DNA from: Pragia fontium DSM 5563 = ATCC 49100 | GTDB taxonomy: Bacteria; Pseudomonadota; Gammaproteobacteria; Enterobacterales; Enterobacteriaceae | Reading direction: 5' to 3' | DNA: 64,000 nucleotides | NCBI RefSeq assembly: GCF_900112475.1 | Contig: NZ_FOLW01000009.1 | Span: 62,001 to 126,000 of the forward strand | In this document: positions 40,248 through 50,000 of the stretch, piece by piece | Position numbering within the stretch: position 1 is the stretch's first letter | How the letters are laid out: the number at the start of each line of letters is the position of its first letter | The notes under the pieces: generated by a model | Told to the model about the DNA's origin: nothing | Database searches by the model: none | Seen by the model: only the letters and a program-made list of their open reading frames with translations | Position numbers and translations under genes: made by a program

Positions 40248-43200
40248 ATGAGTGGTAAGCCAGCGGCCCGTCAAGGTGATGCAACACTAACAGGTGGCCC
40301 TATTGTTCAGGGTTCTGCCAGTGTATTAATTGGTACCCCCAGTGGTGTGGCCTGCTCTACCTGTCCCGGTGGTATGGCGGTAGGTAACCCGGTCAACCCA
40401 TCTCTGGGAGCTAAGATACTGAGCGGCGAAACCGATATCGCCTTACTTTGCCCGATGCCGTTTGTGCTGTCGCGCAGTTATAGCAGTTATCAAACCGATA
40501 CGCCGGGACCGGTAGGCATGTTTGGCCCTGGCTGGCAGGCGGCTTCCAACGTAAGCTTGCTGGTTATGGATGACGCATTGATACTCAATGATAATGGCGG
40601 TCGCAGTCTGCATTTCGAGCCTCTGGCTCCCGGTGAAGTCAGCTACAGTCGTAGTGAAGACCTGTGGCTAGTTCGTGGTGGGATAGAGTGCTTGCCCAAC
40701 GACCATCCGTTAGCCACCTTATGGCTGGCATTACCTCTGACCTCACGCCTTTGTACTCATACTTATTTCGTTAGTAACAATGCTATTGGGCCGTGGTGGA
40801 TACTGAATTATGTTATGACAGCTCCTCAAGAAGGGGATGTTTTACCCCCAATGCTACCGGCTCGCCGTTATCTGTTGGCTATTGTCGACCGCTTTGGTCA
40901 GCAGTTAACTTATAGGCGAGACTCTGAAGGGCTGTTTGCTGGTGAGATAACCGAAGTGATGGATGGTGCTGGTCGTCATTATCACCTTGAGCTCATAGAT
41001 TTAATCAAAGATGATGAACACTTTTCTGATATGACAGCGGTTGGTTGGGGAACCGATAAATATATTCGCCTTAGCGCGGTTTATCTGACCAAAGACCCGC
41101 TCTATCCAGATGTCCCAGTCACACCGCTGGTTCGCTATGAATATACCTCCCGCGGTGAACTGGCTGCTGTCTACGACCGGGCGGGTTGTTTAACGCGTCG
41201 ATTTGAATACCATCCTGAGCTGTTAGGGAGAATAACTTCCCATCAATACATCGGACGTCCTGCCAGTTTTTATGAGTATGATAATCAAGGCCGGGTAATT
41301 ACCCAGACCAACCTTCAGGGGCTTAACTATCAGTTTAGCTATCAGCCAAACCAGACGATAGTGACCGACAGTTTAGAACGTCAGCAGGTTTACCATTTTG
41401 AGGGGGAGCGGGGGCTCAGACGTCTGGTGAAACTGGAGCAGGCCGACGGTAGTATCACTTCCAGCGAATATGACGGCAGCGGCAGACTGAAAGCGCAAAT
41501 CGATGCGCTGGGGCGTAAAACTGAATTTGATATAGATGTGGCCAGCGGCAGGCTTCTGGGTCTAACCGCTCCAGACGGGGCGGTAACTCGCTTTAGCTAT
41601 AACCGACAGAGGCAGTTAACCTCGACGATTCACCCTAATAGCAGTCGCACCACCAGTGAATATGATGTATTTGGCAGACTGGTATCCGCCACTGACTTAT
41701 TGGGCAATACTTCTCGCTATCACTATCAGGATGAGAGTAGTGAATTGCTGGAGATGACTGAAGATGCGCGGGGTGGGCAACAATGGTTAAGCTGGACACC
41801 TCATGGGCAGGTTTCGGCCTATATCGACTGTTCGGGCTATCAGATTAAATACCATTATGACCGTTGGGGGCAGATAACGGAGATAGCGCGGGAAGAAGGG
41901 ATGGTTAGCTGGCGTCATTACAATGCACGCGGCTGGCTGATAGCCAGCGAAAACGCTAATCATGAACAGACACGTTATGAGTATAATGCAGCGGGTGATC
42001 TGATTACCATCGTCCATCCGGATGGTAGTCATGAAACCATGGTACGGAGTGAACTTGGTCAGCCGCTGGAAACGGTAAAAGGCGGACTGATGCAGCAGTA
42101 CCGTTACGATGCGGCAGGAAGGCTGGAATTGCTGGTCAATGAAAACGGTGCTGAAACCCACTTTAGTTATGATGTGATGAATCGTTTGACTACCGAAAAG
42201 GGTTTTGACGGACGAACTCAGCACTATCACTACAATGCTGTTGGTGAGCTGGTTCAGAGCAAGGATGAAGGACTCGCTACTCACTGGTACTATGACCTAG
42301 CCGGGCGACTGATACGTCGCCAGCATCCTCACTCTGTCAGTGAAATACCGAATGATGAGCAGTGGGATTATGATCAAAGTGGTCAACTGCTTTCTGCTCG
42401 CCATATCAGTGAAGGCTACTCGGTCAGCATCAATTATCTGAGGGATAAAGCCGGTAACATTATCGAAGAGCTTCAGCAGGTTCAAAAGCCAGATGGTAAA
42501 ACTCTCTGGCAGTATAAAGTGAACCATCAGTATGACCCTCGGGGATTCAGGCATGAGACGCTGTTGGAAGGTTTACCGTCGTTACGTTGGCAAACTTACG
42601 GGCCAGGACATTTGTTGGGAGTTGCACTGGGCGATCGGCATCTGATTGAATTTAGCCGTGACCGGCTACACCGGGAGAGCGAGCGCCGGTTCGGAGAGGT
42701 TCAGCTTCATACTGACTATGACACACTGGGGAGGTTGGCTCGCTTTGAGATGAATGAGCAGCCTCTGCATCCGATGAATCGGGAGCATCATTATGACCTG
42801 CGCGGTCAAATGACCGGTATCACTCTGCCGGAGGGGGCATTGCATTATCGCTATGATGAGGTCGGGCGGTTAACTGAAGCACAACGAAGTGGCCCAGAAG
42901 GTTTCGCCTATCGCCAGAACTGGCGGTTTGATCTAGCTGGTAACCGTTTATCATCAGAACTGCCGGAGTCTACTGAGACGGATATGGGCCATAATATCAG
43001 CCGGATGGGTAACCGTATTACACAAGATGAGCACTATCATTATCACTATGACCGCTACGGCAATCTGATTGAGAAGCACCATAAATTGAATTCGGGCGAA
43101 GTGCATCACTTTGCCTACGATCGCCAACATCGGCTGGTTCGCTACACCCGTCTTCAGGATAATCAGAGTATATGTCAGGCTCACTATTTATATGACCCAA

Positions 43201-44321
43201 TGGGGCGTCGAGTGGGTAAACAGGTTATCCGACAACATGAGGAACCGGAAACCGTTTGGTACGGTTGGGACGGTGATCGGATAGTCTTGACAGAAAGTAA
43301 CGACAAGCGGGTTTATACCGTGTATTACCCGCAAAGCTTTGTGCCATTGCTACGAATTGAAGGTGACAGTCCATCTCCAGTGATATCACTGGCACAAAAG
43401 CTGGAGCAGCAGTCTGATATTGTTTTCCCAACAGAATTGAATACCCAATTTAATCAGATAGAGCAGCAACTGAGAGCAAGTGCATTAACAGCGGATAATC
43501 AGCGCTGGCTGCAACAGTTGTCCTTTGAACCAGAATATTTAACCTCATTACTTGATCCGTTACCTGTGGTGCCTGATACCGTGCATTTATATCACTGTGA
43601 CCATCTGGGAACACCAATTGCATTAATGACGCCTAAGGGGGAAGTTGAGTGGCAGGCTGAGTTGGATGCTTGGGGAAATATGCTGAGTCAGCATAGTATT
43701 CGGAAGCTGAATCAACCCATTCGCTTACAGGGGCAGCAGCAGGATGAAGAGTCGGGATTATACTATAACCGTTACCGATATTATGACCCGCGGATGGGGC
43801 GATATATTAGTCAGGACCCGATTGGGTTGATGGGTGGGATGCATAAATATAATTATCCATTGAATCCTATTCAGTTTATTGATCCTATGGGGCTTGTAGG
43901 TATTATTAGTGGACCCTATAAGGCGGCTATAGATAGTTATCAAACTGGAGTGGCTTTCAAAATATTAAGTGATACTGAAAGCGATATGAAAAGATTGAAT
44001 TTAAAAAGTACGGATAACTTTTTTCACTGTATGGGATTTTGTCGGGTATCTAAAAATATAGACGCAAAAAATAGTGGGGCGCGAGGTTTAGGTGTAATGA
44101 AAGAAACTCGCGATTATATATTAGGTAGGGTAGGGCTTTACGGTGATAAACGAAAACGCTCTCATGAGGAAATGATACAGGATAATATTAGCGATTTAGC
44201 TGTAAATGAGTTTGGGCTCTCTTGTCCTCAAGATATAAAATGTTCCGATCGTTGTAAAAGCTATATCAATGAAAACCATACTGAAACAATAAAGATCTTA
44301 GAAAAAGAAGGATATCTATAA
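40248..44321 (+). CDS. PAAR-Rhs polymorphic toxin with variable C-terminal domain
   Basis: A 1357-residue effector. The N-terminus is PAAR-like (GKPAARQGDATLTGGPI at 3-19, about 1-90) without the transmembrane prePAAR region that needs an Eag chaperone. RHS/YD repeats (YDxxGRL type) fill about 300-1130 and form the cocoon. The hyperconserved core GLYYNRYRYYDPRMGRYISQ starts at Gly1170, DPIGL follows, and the boundary DPMGL is at about 1212. The last 140 residues are far more AT-rich and unlike the core; they contain FFHCMGFCRVS and CPQDIKCSDRC, a His/Cys pattern, and match no toxin fold I can name. A 1-base overlap couples it to the downstream lipoprotein gene. Confidence 0.93.
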   Translation: MSGKPAARQGDATLTGGPIVQGSASVLIGTPSGVACSTCPGGMAVGNPVNPSLGAKILSGETDIALLCPMPFVLSRSYSSYQTDTPGPVGMFGPGWQAASNVSLLVMDDALILNDNGGRSLHFEPLAPGEVSYSRSEDLWLVRGGIECLPNDHPLATLWLALPLTSRLCTHTYFVSNNAIGPWWILNYVMTAPQEGDVLPPMLPARRYLLAIVDRFGQQLTYRRDSEGLFAGEITEVMDGAGRHYHLELIDLIKDDEHFSDMTAVGWGTDKYIRLSAVYLTKDPLYPDVPVTPLVRYEYTSRGELAAVYDRAGCLTRRFEYHPELLGRITSHQYIGRPASFYEYDNQGRVITQTNLQGLNYQFSYQPNQTIVTDSLERQQVYHFEGERGLRRLVKLEQADGSITSSEYDGSGRLKAQIDALGRKTEFDIDVASGRLLGLTAPDGAVTRFSYNRQRQLTSTIHPNSSRTTSEYDVFGRLVSATDLLGNTSRYHYQDESSELLEMTEDARGGQQWLSWTPHGQVSAYIDCSGYQIKYHYDRWGQITEIAREEGMVSWRHYNARGWLIASENANHEQTRYEYNAAGDLITIVHPDGSHETMVRSELGQPLETVKGGLMQQYRYDAAGRLELLVNENGAETHFSYDVMNRLTTEKGFDGRTQHYHYNAVGELVQSKDEGLATHWYYDLAGRLIRRQHPHSVSEIPNDEQWDYDQSGQLLSARHISEGYSVSINYLRDKAGNIIEELQQVQKPDGKTLWQYKVNHQYDPRGFRHETLLEGLPSLRWQTYGPGHLLGVALGDRHLIEFSRDRLHRESERRFGEVQLHTDYDTLGRLARFEMNEQPLHPMNREHHYDLRGQMTGITLPEGALHYRYDEVGRLTEAQRSGPEGFAYRQNWRFDLAGNRLSSELPESTETDMGHNISRMGNRITQDEHYHYHYDRYGNLIEKHHKLNSGEVHHFAYDRQHRLVRYTRLQDNQSICQAHYLYDPMGRRVGKQVIRQHEEPETVWYGWDGDRIVLTESNDKRVYTVYYPQSFVPLLRIEGDSPSPVISLAQKLEQQSDIVFPTELNTQFNQIEQQLRASALTADNQRWLQQLSFEPEYLTSLLDPLPVVPDTVHLYHCDHLGTPIALMTPKGEVEWQAELDAWGNMLSQHSIRKLNQPIRLQGQQQDEESGLYYNRYRYYDPRMGRYISQDPIGLMGGMHKYNYPLNPIQFIDPMGLVGIISGPYKAAIDSYQTGVAFKILSDTESDMKRLNLKSTDNFFHCMGFCRVSKNIDAKNSGARGLGVMKETRDYILGRVGLYGDKRKRSHEEMIQDNISDLAVNEFGLSCPQDIKCSDRCKSYINENHTETIKILEKEGYL

Positions 44322-44761
44322 TGATTAAGTGGTTATTTTTCAGCATGTCAATAATGCTATTGAGTGGATGCGATAATACGGAAAAGGTATATTCTTCGTT
44401 TTCAGAAATTTTGCCGGAAGATAGTATAAGAAGCTGGTTGCCAGACTTTTTTCCTAAAAGCTCAACGGATATAATTTTTGCATCTAATATAGATTTAAAT
44501 ACTTTCCATATTTATTTTTCTTCAACCGATCAAAGTATGATTGAGTTACATAAAGTTTCAAAAGAAACGGTAATTTCTGAAGATGGTATTCTTTTTTTGA
44601 AGCAACAGGATGGGAATATTGTTTCAGCAGTGTGTATGATGACTGACCATAATCTCTTTGGCGATAAGAGTTTGGAATATTACTTAATGGGTAAGTTAAA
44701 TAGTAAAGATAGATATTATTTGATGAATATTAATATTAAACAATACGAAAGATTCTGTTAG
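44321..44761 (+). CDS. Small lipoprotein, candidate immunity protein for the Rhs toxin
   Basis: A 146-residue protein with an N-terminal signal and lipobox LLSGC (lipidated Cys17). Asp18 at position +2 is the inner-membrane retention signal in enterobacteria, so the protein should sit on the periplasmic face of the inner membrane. The rest is a small soluble domain with no family I recognise and two more cysteines (VCMMT, and the terminal C). It overlaps the rhs stop by one base (TAATG) and is as AT-rich as the rhs C-terminus, the usual arrangement of toxin tip and immunity gene. The immunity role is inferred from context. Confidence 0.7.
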   Translation: MIKWLFFSMSIMLLSGCDNTEKVYSSFSEILPEDSIRSWLPDFFPKSSTDIIFASNIDLNTFHIYFSSTDQSMIELHKVSKETVISEDGILFLKQQDGNIVSAVCMMTDHNLFGDKSLEYYLMGKLNSKDRYYLMNINIKQYERFC

Positions 44762-44770
44762 TGATAATTA

Positions 44771-44800
44771 AATAAAAAGCCCGCTATAAAACGCAGGCTT
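44771..44800 (-). terminator. Terminator of asd
   Basis: On the minus strand AAGCCTGC pairs with GCGGGCTT (one G-T pair) and is followed by TTTATTTA. It lies between convergent asd and the lipoprotein gene. Confidence 0.75.
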
Positions 44801-44836
44801 GTCCTAACTTTATCGTATGTTATTTGGCAAGAAACA

Positions 44837-45946
44837 CTAGGCCTGTAACAAAATACGCAGCATACGGCGCAGCGGTTCTGCGGCACCCCACAGCAACTGA
44901 TCGCCGACGGTGAAGGCTGACAGGTATTCCGGGCCCATATTGAGCTTACGTAAACGGCCTACCGGCGTAGACAGGGTGCCGGTTACCGCGGCTGGAGTCA
45001 GTTCACGCATTGAGATTTCGCGGTCGTTTGGTACCACTTTCACCCATTCGTTGTTTTCAGCCAGCATGCTTTCAATATCGGCCAACGGTATGTCTTTCTT
45101 CAGCTTCAGGGTAAATGCTTGGCTGTGGCAGCGCAGGGCCCCAACGCGTACGCATAAACCATCAACCGGAATTGGGCTGGAGGTATTCAGAATCTTGTTG
45201 GTTTCTGCCTGACCTTTCCACTCTTCGCGGCTTTGGCCATTTTCCAGCTGCTTATCAATCCATGGAATTAAACTGCCGGCTAACGGTACACCGAAGTTAT
45301 CTGTTGGTAATGTGCCGCTGCGCATTAGCGAAGTGACTTTACGTTCGATATCCAGAATGGCTGACGCTGGATCTTGCAGCTCTTTAGCAACATTGGCATG
45401 TAGCATGCCCATTTGAACCAGCAGCTCACGCATATGACGAGCACCGCCGCCGGAAGCCGCCTGATAAGTAGAAACGGAAGCCCACTCAATCAGATCGTTA
45501 GCGAACAGTCCGCCAAGGGACATCAGCATCAGGCTAACGGTACAGTTACCGCCGACAAAGGTTTTGATTCCCTTATTCAGGCCTTGATGAATAACGTTAT
45601 GGTTAACCGGATCGAGAATAATGATCGCATCATCTTTCATGCGTAAAGTCGATGCCGCATCAATCCAGTAGCCATTCCAGCCGGTTGCACGCAGTTTAGG
45701 ATAGACTTCACTGGTATAGTCCCCGCCCTGGCAGGTGATAATGATATCCAACGCTCGCAGAGCATCGATATCATTAGCATCCTGTAGCGTGCCGCTTTGG
45801 CCGGCAAATGAAGGCGCAGCCTGACCTGTTTGTGAAGTAGAAAAAAATACCGGGCGAATGGCGTCAAAATCACGTTCTTCAATCATTCTTTGCATCAGAA
45901 CGGAGCCGACCATACCGCGCCAGCCAACAAAACCGACGTTTTTCAT
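44837..45946 (-). CDS. asd: Aspartate-semialdehyde dehydrogenase
   Basis: NADPH-dependent reduction of aspartyl phosphate to the semialdehyde, the branch point to lysine/diaminopimelate, threonine and methionine. 369 residues (E. coli 367). N-terminal Rossmann motif [18 protein letters not shown]; catalytic Cys135 in [11 protein letters not shown]; later active-site segment [16 protein letters not shown]. The ATG at 45946 has AGGA upstream. It borders the Rhs island. Confidence 0.97.
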   Translation of the reverse strand: MKNVGFVGWRGMVGSVLMQRMIEERDFDAIRPVFFSTSQTGQAAPSFAGQSGTLQDANDIDALRALDIIITCQGGDYTSEVYPKLRATGWNGYWIDAASTLRMKDDAIIILDPVNHNVIHQGLNKGIKTFVGGNCTVSLMLMSLGGLFANDLIEWASVSTYQAASGGGARHMRELLVQMGMLHANVAKELQDPASAILDIERKVTSLMRSGTLPTDNFGVPLAGSLIPWIDKQLENGQSREEWKGQAETNKILNTSSPIPVDGLCVRVGALRCHSQAFTLKLKKDIPLADIESMLAENNEWVKVVPNDREISMRELTPAAVTGTLSTPVGRLRKLNMGPEYLSAFTVGDQLLWGAAEPLRRMLRILLQA

Positions 45947-46173
45947 ATTGCTATCCTAACTTTGCAGTAATCAATGTGAATGCTTTTATCGATATTCATT
46001 ATCGATATGAGTGTAAGCGTATTTGCTGTCTTGCCTTTTTACTGAATTATCATGAGCACGACTCCCTCCACATTACAAAATGTATCAGAGGGTGCAAGTA
46101 AAATTATTCGATATATAAAAATTATTCAGCAGTAAAACTTATAATCGCTCAATTGCTGGGGGAAGAAGCCCGT

Positions 46174-46800
46174 TTAATTACTGGCTCTGCGGGCAAATAA
46201 CAGCAGTGTGCCCACCATAATAAACATCGAACCAAAGATACGGTTAAGCAGCTTCATTTGATGAGGCTGGCGTATCCATTTGGCAATGCTGCTGGCTAGC
46301 GTGGCGTAACCAATCATCACAATAATATCGACCACAATGCTGGTGGTGCCCAGTATCAGGTACTGAATGGCCTGTGGTTGATGGGGCACGATAAACTGTG
46401 GGAATAACGCTGCCAGAAACACAATGCTTTTAGGATTGGTCAGATTTACCAACACCGCGCGTTTAAAGCGTCCACTGCTTGGTAAAGCCTTGGATACCGC
46501 ATTCAGATCCAGCGCGCCAGCCACCCGCCATTGCTGAATCCCCAGCCAGATCAGATAGGCCGCACCCAGCCATTTTAGAATATCAAATGCCAAAACCGAG
46601 CTGGAAAGTAACGTCCCCAAACCAATACCGACCAGAACAATATGTGCTGCCAGCCCCACCTGTAAACCGGCGATTGCCGGAATTGTGCCGCGAAAGCCAT
46701 AAGTGATACCGGTACTCATCGTATTAATGGCCCCGGAACCGGGAGACAGGCTAAGAATAATCGTTGTCACTAAATAGGTTAGCCACCATTCAATGGTCAA
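46174..46800 (-). CDS. rhtB: Homoserine/homoserine lactone efflux protein RhtB
   Basis: A LysE/RhtB-family inner-membrane exporter. Homology and a GGGAG ribosome site place the start at TTG 46800, giving 208 residues (E. coli RhtB 206); the frame is open further upstream but that extension is unrelated to the family. Conserved N-terminus [20 protein letters not shown] and [17 protein letters not shown]. About six hydrophobic segments. It is divergent to pldB as in E. coli. Confidence 0.94.
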   Translation of the reverse strand: MTIEWWLTYLVTTIILSLSPGSGAINTMSTGITYGFRGTIPAIAGLQVGLAAHIVLVGIGLGTLLSSSVLAFDILKWLGAAYLIWLGIQQWRVAGALDLNAVSKALPSSGRFKRAVLVNLTNPKSIVFLAALFPQFIVPHQPQAIQYLILGTTSIVVDIIVMIGYATLASSIAKWIRQPHQMKLLNRIFGSMFIMVGTLLLFARRASN

Positions 46801-47062
46801 AATAATTCTCCCTGAGCTTGGCCGTTCGGCGGTAAGATTTAGCGATATAGATATCTCGCCTGCCACTATTTTTATCTGATGTATTGGCTTAAGTCACTAG
46901 GGGCAAGGGATTATATTTTCTGCGGCAGATTCTGGACGTATCCGGCCAGTATTGATGATGGCAGAGGCTTTTTCAGCGCTGGATTCATTATTCCGCAATA
47001 TTTTATTGATAAATTTTGCTCAATAGGTGATAAACAGCTATCGGCATAGGATGTGTGAGTCC

Positions 47063-48064
47063 ATGACAATAGATTTTTCATCATTTAAAAACGACTGGTT
47101 AAGCCGCGAGAAACATTTCTCCTCTTTTACAAATGGACCTTTATTGAATTTCTGGCAACAGCGTCAGGAATGTCACTTTGAAGGTGCTGATGGTGTACCC
47201 ATAAAATATGTCAAGTTCACCTCATCGGCGCATCAGCGCGCCATTGTGGTGGTTACCGGCCGCACTGAAGGGTATATCAAGTATCAGGAGTTGGCCTACG
47301 ATCTGTTCCGCTGTGGCTACGATATTTGGATTTTGGATCACCGCGGCCAAGGGTTTTCAGGGCGCATACTGGAAGACAGCCAGCGTGGTCACGTTGAGAA
47401 GTTTGATGATTACGTTGATGATTTTGAATTCTTTTGGCTGAATATCTTCGTTCAGCAAAACTACCAGAAAGCCTTTTTGCTGGCCCACTCAATGGGTGGG
47501 GCGATTGCGGCGCTGTTTTTGGCCAGACATCCTCAGTCGGTTTTGGCGGCAGCGCTCTGTTCACCTATGCTGGGCATTGCCTTGCCTATGCCAACTTGGC
47601 TAGCCAGAAAAATTACCGATTTGACCGAACGCTGGCAAAGTGCCAGAGAGTATTATGCCGTCGGCACCGGGCGTTGGCTGCCGTTGCCTTATGCGGTGAA
47701 TTTATTGACTCACAGCAAAGCACGCTATCGTTTGTTTTCTCGCCACTACTCGGATAAACCAGAGATTAGGCTGGGAGGACCAACCTATCATTGGGTTAGA
47801 GAGTCGATGATGGCAGGGGAGCGGGCTATTCAGCTTGCACCTCAAATCACCACGCCGTTAATTCTGTTGCAGGCCAGTCAGGATAGGTTGGTAGATAATG
47901 AGGCTCACGCCGCATTCTGCCAAGCGTTGGCCGATGCAGGCCACCCTTGTGAAGGGGGCGTACCGAAAATGATTAAGGGTGCGCGCCATGAGATTTTGTT
48001 TGAACATGATGTACTGAGAACTGAAGCATTGATCGATATATTGAGCTTTTTTGCCCAATATTAA
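47063..48064 (+). CDS. pldB: Lysophospholipase L2
   Basis: Membrane-associated lysophospholipase with an alpha/beta-hydrolase fold. The start is uncertain: ATG 47063 (333 residues) fits the family N-terminus best, but ribosome-site spacing is poor and GTG 47027 and ATG 47051 are also in frame. Motifs: the oxyanion/His region DHRGQGFSGR, the nucleophile elbow LAHSMGGA, GGPTYHWVRES, and the C-terminal catalytic His in KGARHEILFE. Between rhtB and yigL as in E. coli. Confidence 0.94.
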   Translation: MTIDFSSFKNDWLSREKHFSSFTNGPLLNFWQQRQECHFEGADGVPIKYVKFTSSAHQRAIVVVTGRTEGYIKYQELAYDLFRCGYDIWILDHRGQGFSGRILEDSQRGHVEKFDDYVDDFEFFWLNIFVQQNYQKAFLLAHSMGGAIAALFLARHPQSVLAAALCSPMLGIALPMPTWLARKITDLTERWQSAREYYAVGTGRWLPLPYAVNLLTHSKARYRLFSRHYSDKPEIRLGGPTYHWVRESMMAGERAIQLAPQITTPLILLQASQDRLVDNEAHAAFCQALADAGHPCEGGVPKMIKGARHEILFEHDVLRTEALIDILSFFAQY

Positions 48065-48120
48065 TCCGTTTTTTGTCGGTACAATTGATTTTATTTTTAG
48101 ATAAAGGCGAGTTATTCACC

Positions 48121-48918
48121 ATGTATCCTATAGTTGCATCCGATCTGGATGGCACGCTGTTACAAGCAGACCACACCCTGTCTCCATTTGCCAAAGATAC
48201 GCTTAAGCTGATAGCGAAGCATGGCGTCAATTTTATTTTTGCGACCGGTCGCCATCATATTGACGTTGGTCAGATTCGTGATGGTTTAGGGATTGATTCT
48301 TATATGATCACCTCTAATGGCGCCAGAGTGCATAACGCTAAGGGCGAACTGCTTTTCAGTCATAATCTGGATGAGAATATTGCCTATGAGCTTTACCATA
48401 TCGTCAATGACAGCCCGGATATTGAAACTCACGTTTACCGCAATGATGACTGGCTGACGAATCGAGAAAGTGAAGACCTGAAGAATTTTCATCAGGAGTC
48501 AGACTTCAACTATCAACTGTTTGAGGCTCATTCAATGGCGACGGATGGCATCTGTAAGGTGTTTTACACCTGTACCGACCACCAGAAGTTACTGCGTCTG
48601 GAAGAGAAGATTAATGCGCGTTGGGGAAATCAGGTACACGTGACTTTCTCCCTCGACTATTGCCTGGAAGTGATGGGCGCTGGAGTATCTAAAGGGCGGG
48701 CGCTACAGGATGTTTCCGGTATTTTGGGCTATGGCCTAAAAGATTGCATTACCTTCGGTGACGGCATGAATGATGTTGAAATGTTATCCATGGCGGGTAA
48801 AGGCTGCATTATGCAAAATGCTTCACTGCGACTGAAGAAAACCCTGCCTGAGCTGGAAGTGATCGGCAGTAACGTTGACGATGCGGTGATGCATTATTTG
48901 CGGAAGATGTATTTGTAG
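48121..48918 (+). CDS. yigL: HAD-superfamily (Cof-type) phosphatase YigL
   Basis: A 265-residue cytoplasmic phosphatase (E. coli YigL 266, reported to act on pyridoxal phosphate and sugar phosphates). HAD motifs: I, ASDLDGTLL; II, FATGR; III, the Lys in GVSKGRAL; IV, TFGDGMNDVEML. ATG at 48121 with GGCGAG upstream; the upstream open extension has no support. Confidence 0.95.
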   Translation: MYPIVASDLDGTLLQADHTLSPFAKDTLKLIAKHGVNFIFATGRHHIDVGQIRDGLGIDSYMITSNGARVHNAKGELLFSHNLDENIAYELYHIVNDSPDIETHVYRNDDWLTNRESEDLKNFHQESDFNYQLFEAHSMATDGICKVFYTCTDHQKLLRLEEKINARWGNQVHVTFSLDYCLEVMGAGVSKGRALQDVSGILGYGLKDCITFGDGMNDVEMLSMAGKGCIMQNASLRLKKTLPELEVIGSNVDDAVMHYLRKMYL

Positions 48919-48935
48919 TTTTTTGAGTGGGTTAA

Positions 48936-48956
48936 AGCCGCCGTGTTACGGCGGCT
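48936..48956. terminator. Hairpin after yigL
   Basis: AGCCGCCGT-GTT-ACGGCGGCT, a perfect 9-bp stem, 18 bases after the yigL stop. No T run follows on the plus strand, so termination may be weak. Confidence 0.55.
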
Positions 48957-49019
48957 GGGATAGCTGACAAAGTGGTTTAATTTGATGTCGGTGCACATTT
49001 CGTCCGTAGGAAGATCGTC

Positions 49020-49144
49020 GGAATATGAGTTTTCCCTCACGGCCGAGGGGGATGTTTTTCGGTTTAACGGGCGTCAGGCCCAGAATTCTTACGGTCCTCC
49101 GGCTGGTAAGCCAACTACGACCCCAACAGAATCCTCTCCTTCCG
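49020..49144 (-). repeat. GC-rich intergenic repeat, copy 2
   Basis: Read on the minus strand this element has the same block order as the one at 32637-32768: GGAAGGAGAG, GGGGTCGTAG, AGCCGGAG, CCGTA, GGGCCTGACGCCCGTTAA and CCCTCGGCCG. It fills most of the 302-base gap between convergent yigL and the VOC gene; the rest of that gap shows no gene. Confidence 0.65.
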
Positions 49145-49220
49145 TTTAAGCTTCGCAAACTAACGAATTCAAACTTTAGGGTTTATCATTAATCTGAAGC
49201 CACCGTATTACTGAACTGCT

Positions 49221-49574
49221 CTACATTTCTTGGACGAACATCACGGTGTTTCCTGCTGGATCGCTGATTTGCGCAAGCTTTATGAATCCCAGGTCCTGTG
49301 TTTCGCTAGCGGTAACACCAGCGTCTTGACAAACTGCCCTCTGTGTTTCGATATTGTGGACGCCGCAAACTACAAATGATTTACCTGCAAGGCTTGGGTC
49401 AGGAGCAACCGAAACTTGAATCCAAGCATTTTCTGCCAACTGCCATTCGGCGATTCCCTCATCAGGTGTAACATCTGGCTTGCGCCCAAGCCATTTGGCG
49501 TACCATTCAACAGCTCCGTCGAAATCATTCACATGAAGAACGGAGACTACACTCGTAAAGTTGTTATTCGACAT
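49221..49574 (-). CDS. VOC (glyoxalase/bleomycin-resistance) superfamily protein
   Basis: A 117-residue single-domain protein of the vicinal oxygen chelate fold, starting SNNNFTSVVSVLHVNDFDGAVEWYAKWLG and ending in the usual ISDPAGNTVMFVQ. Substrate unknown; such proteins include isomerases, dioxygenases and antibiotic-binding proteins. The AGGGA ribosome site is only 2 bases from the ATG, but no better start is available. Its neighbours (a repeat and an insertion-sequence scar) suggest an acquired gene. Confidence 0.75.
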   Translation of the reverse strand: MSNNNFTSVVSVLHVNDFDGAVEWYAKWLGRKPDVTPDEGIAEWQLAENAWIQVSVAPDPSLAGKSFVVCGVHNIETQRAVCQDAGVTASETQDLGFIKLAQISDPAGNTVMFVQEM

Positions 49575-49928
49575 TTCCCTATTCTCTTTATCAAATTAAA
49601 ATATCCGTTTTTGAACTTGTAGGCTCAAAATTATTGTTAGCTCAAATAGTAAACACAAAAAATTTAATTTCAATTTCCAATTGAAAAAAATTTACCAATG
49701 TAAAAAAGTTGAAACTATTCGGTGTTTTTCAAGGTAGTTGTCCGATTTTCCCGTTTTATGCTGCTGCCTGAACCTGCACGATTTCCCTATTTGGATTCAG
49801 ACTACGGTCATTGACTGTAATGACGAATCTCATTACGAGGAAGGGGAATAAAAATAATGGCAAATGTTAACTTTCGTAGCGATGATGGAATAAAAATAAT
49901 ATTGCATATAGTTATTTAACCGCCTACG
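49575..49928. other. Gene-free AT-rich stretch next to an insertion-sequence scar
   Basis: About 350 bases with no convincing gene. On the minus strand a 25-codon frame ending in NREIVQVQAAA (about 49757-49833) could be the tail of a lost gene, but it has no ribosome site. Confidence 0.35.
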
Positions 49929-49995
49929 TGAACTGCACCCCAAAAGTTGGACACCTAACTGAGTAAGGTGCAGTTTTTTATGAGTAAGTGTCATC
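49929..49995 (+). mobile_element. Remnant of an IS3-family-like element (left end only)
   Basis: TGAACTGCACCCC followed by AAAAGTTGGACACC is the type of terminal inverted repeat seen in IS3-family elements. It is followed by a GCAGTTTTTT stretch and ATGAGTAAG, resembling the start of orfA, which ends at once in TGA. No transposase and no right end exist here: the sequence runs directly into the iolB stop. It is a deletion scar at the edge of the inositol cluster. Confidence 0.6.
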
Positions 49996-50000
49996 AGTGA

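Noticed and set aside
49757-49833. 25-codon minus-strand frame ending in NREIVQVQAAA
   Set aside because: It looks like a protein tail, possibly of a transposase, but there is no ribosome site and too little sequence to identify it.
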